This document shows positions 58,100-64,000 of a DNA stretch of 64,000 nt, piece after piece. The stretch is from Cellvibrio sp. KY-GH-1 (GTDB taxonomy: Bacteria; Pseudomonadota; Gammaproteobacteria; Pseudomonadales; Cellvibrionaceae). Every line of letters starts with the position of its first letter. Position 1 is the first letter of the stretch. The notes under the pieces were generated by a model. That model was not told the origin of the DNA. It did not search any database and was given only the letters and a program-made list of their open reading frames with translations. A program made the translations under genes and the position numbers. The stretch is taken from contig NZ_CP031728.1 in assembly GCF_008806975.1 (NCBI RefSeq), positions 2,108,001-2,172,000 of the forward strand, given 5' to 3'.

Positions 58100-59587
58100 A
58101 TGGGTTTAAAACAGCAATTAGGTAATAGCACTGCCTGGATGAGCCTTGCTGCAAGCAGCATGAGTATTGTCAGCTTTCTGGTGTTTATCATTATTTCGCG
58201 AATACTCTCGCCATCAGAGATTGGCTTGGCCGTATTTGCAATTTTGGTCGTTGAAGCTGGAAAAGTTATCTTAAATGGCGGCATATCCCAGGCGATAGTC
58301 AAGCGTGAAGACTGGAGTCAGGTGTATGCATCTACCTGCTTTTTTCTCAACATAGTCTACGCCTTAGTATTTATCGCACTGATCTGGTTATTTGGCATTC
58401 CGGTTACTGAACACTTTTATGACCCGGCTGCGGCGCCCATATTACAAGCAATGTTAATTATTTTTCTACTCGAGGGAATCAAGGTTGTTCATGAAGGAAA
58501 ATTACGCCGGGAATTTTCCTTCAAAGCGATTGCATTGCGCAGTATCAGTGCCAGTTTTATTTCAGGTGTGACAGGCGTGCTAATGGCACTACAAGGATAC
58601 GGAGTATGGTCGCTGGTCGGACAACAGTTAAGCGGTCAAATACTGGTAACAGTTATTACGTTAGTTAGCGCGCGTTGGTGGCCCAGTTTTACTTTCAGCT
58701 GGTCAGAAGCGAAAAGTGCAATGAGGTTTTCCTCACCACTTATGCTGGCCCAGTTAATCAACACGTTATGCAATTCAGTATTGGAATTTATCGTAGGTTT
58801 CTTACTGGGCCCAGCGGCGCTGGGAACCTATCGAATAGGTGGGCGCGCTCTGTTTATTCTGCAGGACATCATAGTGCGCCCACTTGAGCAAACCGCTTTA
58901 CCTGCGTTCGCGCGCCTGCAAGATGTAACAGCGCGAGCGAATTCCTGCTTGCGCATAATGCGTATGAGCAGCTTCATCATAGTACCAATATTTTTTGGCA
59001 CCGCCGCGATAGCGCCAGAATTTATCGTACTCGTGTTTGGTGATAAATGGCGTGCGAGTGGAGAATTGATGAGCCTGATTGCGATTGGCTCAGCACCACT
59101 GCTGATCCGTTTCCAGGTTAACGCTGTGCTTACCGCGCAAGGACATACACTGTGGGTTCTAGCCACGACCCTGTGCCTATTGCTGGTCACTATGCTCCTG
59201 GGATATTTCTGGGTACAAAAAGGGCTCACCTTCGCCGCACTCGCGTATTTGGTTTCTATGTATTTTTCGGCGCTACTAGGGTTGGTTATTTTTCAATACC
59301 ATTTTGGTTGTTCGTACACCGTGATTATGAAAACTATATTTCCAAGCTATATTGCCTCAGCAACAATGTTAGGCATCTGCCTGGTCGTAAAAAGTCATTT
59401 GCGAGATTGGCCGTTAACAATACAAATATTATCTACGGCAGCAACCGGAGCGTTTAGCTATTTAATACTTAGCCTGCTGGTTTTTAGACCCGAAGCAAAA
59501 AACTTTTTACAGGAAGCACTTAGTATCGCACCTGCAAAAATATCACCCCATTTGCTACGCATTCAGCAATGGTGCAGATTTCACTAA
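58100..59587 (+). CDS. Polysaccharide flippase, MOP superfamily (Wzx/GumJ type)
   Basis: 495 aa with 12-14 hydrophobic helices. The N-terminal pattern (GNSTAWMSLAASSMSIVSF, ISRILSPSEIGLAVFAI) is that of Wzx/MOP exporters, which move lipid-linked repeat units to the periplasm. Lies 21 bases after the GT26 gene. Confidence 0.9.
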   Translation: MGLKQQLGNSTAWMSLAASSMSIVSFLVFIIISRILSPSEIGLAVFAILVVEAGKVILNGGISQAIVKREDWSQVYASTCFFLNIVYALVFIALIWLFGIPVTEHFYDPAAAPILQAMLIIFLLEGIKVVHEGKLRREFSFKAIALRSISASFISGVTGVLMALQGYGVWSLVGQQLSGQILVTVITLVSARWWPSFTFSWSEAKSAMRFSSPLMLAQLINTLCNSVLEFIVGFLLGPAALGTYRIGGRALFILQDIIVRPLEQTALPAFARLQDVTARANSCLRIMRMSSFIIVPIFFGTAAIAPEFIVLVFGDKWRASGELMSLIAIGSAPLLIRFQVNAVLTAQGHTLWVLATTLCLLLVTMLLGYFWVQKGLTFAALAYLVSMYFSALLGLVIFQYHFGCSYTVIMKTIFPSYIASATMLGICLVVKSHLRDWPLTIQILSTAATGAFSYLILSLLVFRPEAKNFLQEALSIAPAKISPHLLRIQQWCRFH

Positions 59588-59603
59588 GCGATTTGGATAA
59601 CTT

Positions 59604-60848
59604 ATGAAGCCATTTCTGAACAAGCTTGCGCGCACTGTCTATCGGCAATTACGGGCCCACCTGTTGCATCGACTAATTCCCAAAAGTAATGCGCAGTTTC
59701 CTGAAGAAGAAAAGCCGGTCATTGAAGTTATTGGCTTCTTTCAAAGTATTTCTGGTATAGGTGAATCCGCCCGGTTATGTGCACAGCAACTAGCTGCCGA
59801 TGGCTACCGGGTGAAATGTGTCAGCGTTGAAGATTGGTTTCGCAAACCCGTAGAAATTGCGTGGCACTGGCCAGCCAATGATCTGGAACGCGATTGTCAA
59901 TGCCGCATTTTCCATTTGAACCCCCCCATGTTGCCAACGGCAATCTTACAAATGGGGATAAAAAAATTTCGTCAAACCTACAACATAGGTTATTGGGCTT
60001 GGGAGCTGGAAATTATCCCGCGCGAATGGGTGAATGCTCTGAATTATATGAATGCGATATTCACACCTTCAACATTCACGACTAATGTTATTCAAGGCTA
60101 TACGCGTATTCCCGTTTTAACAGTTACCCACCCGGTTGCGACCGACGCACCAACTGCGGGTATCAGGGGCCGCCTGGGTATCGATGAGGATGCATTTTTA
60201 ATTAGCAACATTTTTAGCTTTGGCAGTGCAATGGAGCGCAAAAATCCGCAGGCGCTGGTTCACGCTTTTACACAAGCGTTTAGCCCCGATGACCGCGCCT
60301 ATCTCATACTGAAAGCAAACAGCGGAGCCGATTCTACTGAAAAACAACAATTACTGGCATTGATGTCCCTACATCCAAACATTCAACTGATCGATCAAAA
60401 CTGGAGCCGCGCCGATATTTTGGGGCTACTGCACACATCGGACATCTATGCATCTTTACACCGCTCGGAGGGGTTCGGCCTTACTATCGCCGAGGCAATG
60501 CTTTTAGATACTCCCACACTCGTAACCGCCTGGTCTGGCAACATGGATTTTTGCAATCAGGACAACAGTTTTCTGGTCCCTTATCACGCGCAAGCGGTGT
60601 GTTCGGCGCACCCCGAGTTTAACGGATTGACTAATGCGCATTGGGCCGAAGCCGATGCGAATGCAGCCGCGCAATGGCTGAAAAAAATATTTCTGGATTC
60701 GGCGTTGGCGTCAAGCAAAGGAAAATTGTGCGCGCAACAAATGCGGGATTGTATTGCAGCTAATAAATATCAATTTGCGCTGGAAAAACTCGGACTATAT
60801 AAGAACTCAGGAGATACACTTAAAACACCAGTGCCAATCCGCCTGTAA
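59604..60848 (+). CDS. GT4-family glycosyltransferase
   Basis: 414 aa. SISGIGESARLCAQQL near 50-65 is the glycine-rich N-terminal loop, YWAWELEIIPREW and LHRSEGFGLTIAEAM (E-X7-E) follow. It is a retaining GT4 enzyme and the last gene of the operon. It may add the terminal side-chain sugar (the GumI role in xanthan), which cannot be proved from sequence. Its last 29 bases overlap the 3' end of the convergent barrel gene. Confidence 0.88.
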   Translation: MKPFLNKLARTVYRQLRAHLLHRLIPKSNAQFPEEEKPVIEVIGFFQSISGIGESARLCAQQLAADGYRVKCVSVEDWFRKPVEIAWHWPANDLERDCQCRIFHLNPPMLPTAILQMGIKKFRQTYNIGYWAWELEIIPREWVNALNYMNAIFTPSTFTTNVIQGYTRIPVLTVTHPVATDAPTAGIRGRLGIDEDAFLISNIFSFGSAMERKNPQALVHAFTQAFSPDDRAYLILKANSGADSTEKQQLLALMSLHPNIQLIDQNWSRADILGLLHTSDIYASLHRSEGFGLTIAEAMLLDTPTLVTAWSGNMDFCNQDNSFLVPYHAQAVCSAHPEFNGLTNAHWAEADANAAAQWLKKIFLDSALASSKGKLCAQQMRDCIAANKYQFALEKLGLYKNSGDTLKTPVPIRL

Positions 60849-61992
60849 TTAAATGGCCCTCATAATCACGCGCCACTATCGGAGAGCGTCGTTCCACCCA
60901 TTGACCGACCAATCGCAGGCGAACACTATCCGACAGTTCCCACTCAAGCGCTACTGGAGTAACCGCGATATTGCGCTCAATCCGGGGCGATTCAGATTCA
61001 GGGTTATCATACTCAAACTCGGTGTAGCTGCCACTAGCGCTCCACTGTAGCTTGGTCGATAACTTCCAGCGAAAGGTAATTGAAGAGTTATTTATTTCAA
61101 GTGGAGAATCAGTTGATTCCCCGAGCGCAGGCTGATTCAAACTATAAGCAATTTCGGTCGCCAGCTTTGCAGTTGTCTGCCAGGTCCAAGTCAAACCCGC
61201 TAAAGCACCTTCGTCATCATTAGTAGCACCCTCACGCTCAAAATAACCTGCTACTCCGGTCAACTCAGAGCGCGCAGTTAACTTCCAACCTGTTTCAATT
61301 TCCCATTGGTGATAATCAAAATTCAGATCCTGCGCCAATAACGCAGGAAACTCATAGTTGCGTTCACCCGTTCGATACCGCAGACTGAGTTGAGATGTGC
61401 CGGGCGCACGATAACGCAGTTCAGCAAATAAATCCTGGTCTTCAAAGTCCAGATACTGACGGTCACTATTCGAATGGGACTGGCGTAATTGATGGGCACC
61501 AACCACCAATCCCAATCGTTGGCTTTCACCGAAAAGCAGACGGGCATTGGCATCCTCCTTCGCCACCAGATCGAGTCCGGTAAACTCCAATTGATCGACC
61601 GGCGCTTCAGTGCGCTCGATGCTAAACGCACTACCCAAACTATGACTAAAATGGCTACGCCAACTTGCGCTTCCATCCCAGGCGCTTTCGTCAAGATAAT
61701 CGCGTTCCGCGTAGCGGTATTGGCTGGTAGAAACTTTGAAAGCAAATTGCTGCGCAGATACGGTTCTATTAAAACCTAACCCCACTAGCGCGCGCGCAAT
61801 TTGCTCATCACTGGCTTCAGCAGTACGCGAAAAGTTGCTGTCTGCCGAATATTGAGCCCCAGCAACTATCGCGAACCCTTCCTCCGGCTGTCGGGTTTGG
61901 GCATGCAAACTACCCGCCGCGACCACACTGACAAGCCATAAAAAAGGCGCTTTACTTTTTTCGCGCTTGTCCAATTTGTACTCACCAACCAT
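60820..61992 (-). CDS. Outer-membrane beta-barrel protein, EpsL-like
   Basis: 390 aa. N-terminal signal-like segment (about 16-31, ending SLHAQ), then repeated amphipathic strands and a C-terminal phenylalanine, as for outer-membrane barrels. Resembles the EpsL-type proteins that accompany Eps/XrtB polysaccharide loci. The start ATG overlaps the stop of the upstream transferase gene (TAATG), so both are co-translated. Possible role: final passage or anchoring of the polymer. Confidence 0.75.
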   Translation of the reverse strand: MVGEYKLDKREKSKAPFLWLVSVVAAGSLHAQTRQPEEGFAIVAGAQYSADSNFSRTAEASDEQIARALVGLGFNRTVSAQQFAFKVSTSQYRYAERDYLDESAWDGSASWRSHFSHSLGSAFSIERTEAPVDQLEFTGLDLVAKEDANARLLFGESQRLGLVVGAHQLRQSHSNSDRQYLDFEDQDLFAELRYRAPGTSQLSLRYRTGERNYEFPALLAQDLNFDYHQWEIETGWKLTARSELTGVAGYFEREGATNDDEGALAGLTWTWQTTAKLATEIAYSLNQPALGESTDSPLEINNSSITFRWKLSTKLQWSASGSYTEFEYDNPESESPRIERNIAVTPVALEWELSDSVRLRLVGQWVERRSPIVARDYEGHLITGGLALVF

Positions 61993-63449
61993 TAGTAAGC
62001 CTGCTGGCCAACAAATCCTTTAAAGATGGTTTGCCACAATATTTTTAGGTCCAGCAAAAGTGACCAGTGACGAATGTATTCCAAGTCATAAGCAATGCGG
62101 CCGGACATTTTATCCAACGTCTCTGTTTCACCGCGAAAGCCATTCACTTGCGCCAAACCGGTAATGCCCGGTTTAACTTTATGACGCAGCATATAGCCTT
62201 TAATTTGTCCGCGGTAATATTCGTTATGCGCAACAGCATGCGGGCGAGGCCCCACCAACGACATGCTGCCAGAAATCACGTTAAACAATTGCGGCAGCTC
62301 ATCCAGCGACGTGCGGCGTAAAAAATTTCCAAAGGGCGTTACACGCGGATCTGATTTTTTTGCTTGGGCAACGTTAGGCCCATCTTCGCATACACTCATG
62401 GAACGGAATTTCCAGACCTTGATCGGATCGCCGCCCAATCCATAGCGAGTTTGCTTAAAAAACACAGGGCCTTTGGACGTGATTTTTACACCTGCAGCAA
62501 TCACCAACATGGGAATTGAAAGCCCAAGTAGCATTAGTGATCCCAGCACAAAATCTTCCAGACGTTTGGCCCAGCCATTATCCACCAGCGGTGAATCATA
62601 AATACTCAGCGCGGGAATTCCCTGCAAGCAAGTCAGCCGCGAATGGAGAAGATCGAAATTAAAAACATCGGGAATCAAATAAGGGGATACCGTAGTATCT
62701 GCCAGCCGATCAATCACAGCATGCATGCGCAATTCTGCTCGCATCGGCAAGGTAATAAATACAATGTCCAATTTACCATCGTGAGCATCGGCATACAGTT
62801 GTTCAAGACCGCCTTTCACATCAATGTGCTGCCCCACCAAGCGACGATCAACATCATTGCTGGCTGCCCGGTCATCGTAAAAGCCCATTATTTTGTAGCC
62901 CATCCAAGGCATGCTTTGAATGGAATTGATCAGGCGCAAACCTAAGTCGTTAGCACCAACAATTGCCACCCGTCGCGGCTCCGTTGGATTGGCTCTCAGC
63001 TTGGCCAAAAAAACTCTCCGGCCAATATGCATAGCTACCATCGCGGCGGGGGTCGCCAACACCCAAAGGGCTATTGCAAAGAATCCCTCCTTGTTGGGCG
63101 AATAAGCGAGCAACGCGGCAAACATAATAAACACCGAGGTAGCGAACCAAGCCAACAATAATTGCAACGAAAGTTTCATCATGGAGTCGCCGCGCCACAA
63201 ATAATAAACTTCATTCGTCTCGGCAAAAAAACCAAAGATAATTACCGCGCATAGTGCAAATGCGGTATGGAAATTACTCCACTCAAGGGAAAAAAAGTGC
63301 ACTCCCACCCAAAGCAGCGCAACAATAAGCGCGCTGTCTAATGCACGGAATAATGCAAGTATTTTTGAATGATGAAAACGAATGACCGGCGGTTGACCGG
63401 ATAGATGTTGGGACCCCATTGCCAAGGGAGAAACATGGTGACTATTCAT
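61992..63449 (-). CDS. Undecaprenyl-phosphate glucose phosphotransferase (GumD/WcaJ type)
   Basis: 485 aa. Four N-terminal TM helices (about 27-140), a CoA-binding-like Rossmann segment (RRVAIVGANDLGLRLI near 165), a further TM, and a C-terminal sugar transferase domain: GPVFFKQTRYG, KFRSMSV, TSLDELPQLFNV, SLVGPRPHA and PGITGLAQVNGFRGE. It starts repeat-unit synthesis by moving glucose 1-phosphate to the lipid. GGAGG precedes the ATG at 63449. Confidence 0.93.
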   Translation of the reverse strand: MNSHHVSPLAMGSQHLSGQPPVIRFHHSKILALFRALDSALIVALLWVGVHFFSLEWSNFHTAFALCAVIIFGFFAETNEVYYLWRGDSMMKLSLQLLLAWFATSVFIMFAALLAYSPNKEGFFAIALWVLATPAAMVAMHIGRRVFLAKLRANPTEPRRVAIVGANDLGLRLINSIQSMPWMGYKIMGFYDDRAASNDVDRRLVGQHIDVKGGLEQLYADAHDGKLDIVFITLPMRAELRMHAVIDRLADTTVSPYLIPDVFNFDLLHSRLTCLQGIPALSIYDSPLVDNGWAKRLEDFVLGSLMLLGLSIPMLVIAAGVKITSKGPVFFKQTRYGLGGDPIKVWKFRSMSVCEDGPNVAQAKKSDPRVTPFGNFLRRTSLDELPQLFNVISGSMSLVGPRPHAVAHNEYYRGQIKGYMLRHKVKPGITGLAQVNGFRGETETLDKMSGRIAYDLEYIRHWSLLLDLKILWQTIFKGFVGQQAY

Positions 63450-63758
63450 TGATTACCTCCATGCGATTTACTACTGGTTAAATCCCTATCTGCATAATTC
63501 AAGCCAGAAAATAGGCAACGACTCGCGAAGGTGGTTTTCTTTGATGAAAGCTCCAAATTTACCTGTGAATGTAAAAGGGAGCGACACATTTAGCGTATGA
63601 CAACGTAGACATCGCCTCACCAGAAGGCACAATCGCCCTAAGATAATGCAAAAAATGCAGCGCTCGCCCAGAAATTACAAACTCCCAGGTAGGAGAAGCA
63701 AATTCCTCTGCCTATAATGCGCGTCCCCAATTTGCGATCTATCGATTACCTACTTCCA
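63450..63758. promoter_or_regulatory. Divergent promoter region; -10 box TATAAT at 63713-63718
   Basis: 309 bases between the GumD-type gene (minus) and the metallopeptidase gene (plus). A perfect TATAAT at 63713-63718 with a GC-rich discriminator lies about 40 bases before the plus-strand gene, but no good -35 is spaced to it. No clear promoter pair was found for the minus-strand operon. Confidence 0.4.
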
Positions 63759-64000
63759 ATGAAACACCTTCAATACCTGACCGGCTATTCACCGCAAACA
63801 CTGCAACAAGTGGACGTTCTTATTAATGAAGGTCGTTTAGCAGAGGTGTTGTTAAGGCGCTATCCGAATACCCATAGCATTCGTACGGATAATGCGCTCT
63901 ATACCTATACCCAGACACTGAAAAGCGAATTCATGAGCAAAGCCCAACCGCTCAGCCGGGTTGCCTACGATGGAAAAATAAAGGTGATCCAGCATGCGTT
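63759..64000 (+). CDS. YgjP-type M48/DUF45 metallopeptidase, N-terminal part (runs off the window)
   Basis: 80 codons are inside the window, beginning MKHLQYLTGYSPQTLQQVDV, with RLAEVLLRRYPNTHSIRTDN and KSEFMSKAQPLSRVAYDGKI. This fits the N-terminus of the YgjP-like metallopeptidase family common in pseudomonads. The zinc motif HELAH-type lies beyond the window edge and cannot be checked here. Confidence 0.75.
   Translation, partial: MKHLQYLTGYSPQTLQQVDVLINEGRLAEVLLRRYPNTHSIRTDNALYTYTQTLKSEFMSKAQPLSRVAYDGKIKVIQHA

Overview
The window is a chromosomal segment of a gammaproteobacterium. Housekeeping gene order is of the Pseudomonas type: rpsB-tsf ... pyrH-frr; map-glnD-dapC ... dapD; secG-tpiA-glmM-folP-ftsH; greA-carB-carA ... 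dapB; nrdR-ribD ... ribH-nusB-thiL-pgpA. Plant-polysaccharide genes (uxuA, GH5, GH12), a secreted protease with a poly-serine linker and moderate G+C suggest Cellvibrio or a close relative. That assignment is inference; no rRNA is present.

Positions 1-36260 are mostly core genes: translation factors with a diguanylate cyclase wedged between tsf and pyrH, uxuA, map-glnD-dapC-nth-yffB-dapD for nitrogen sensing and lysine/peptidoglycan precursors, a YebC protein, a sterol-desaturase-like protein, tRNA-Leu(GAG)-secG-tpiA-glmM-folP-ftsH, yhbY, greA, carAB, a DUF808 protein, dapB, and the riboflavin cluster with nusB, thiL and pgpA. A promoter-terminator pair between the DUF808 gene and carA looks like a small RNA or an attenuated carAB leader.

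Positions 36260-47790 are an accessory region between nrdR and glyA. Two inverted copies of one 1,252-bp IS3-family element lie here. Copy 1 cuts a LacI-type regulator after 18 codons. Copy 2, flanked by a 3-bp target duplication, splits a large AT-rich membrane-protein gene whose reading frame is restored exactly when the element is removed. Copy 1 also removes the 3' end of that gene. Further on are a small unknown gene, a MITE-like repeat, a GH12 lipoprotein, a CorA-like protein preceded by three 19-bp tandem repeats, and a secreted metallopeptidase next to a gene that resembles a detached propeptide.

Positions 49400-63450 are an exopolysaccharide locus. A ten-gene plus-strand operon encodes an outer-membrane exporter, a Wzz/EpsF protein, an EpsG-like protein with degenerate nucleotide-binding motifs, a polymerase, GumH, a GH5 glucanase, GumK, a GumM-type GT26 enzyme, a flippase and a GT4 enzyme. 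A convergent two-gene operon supplies a GumD-type initiating transferase and an outer-membrane barrel. The Gum-type enzymes are those that build the Glc-Glc-Man-GlcA core of xanthan/acetan, so a xanthan-like polymer is the best prediction. The window ends in a YgjP-type metallopeptidase gene.
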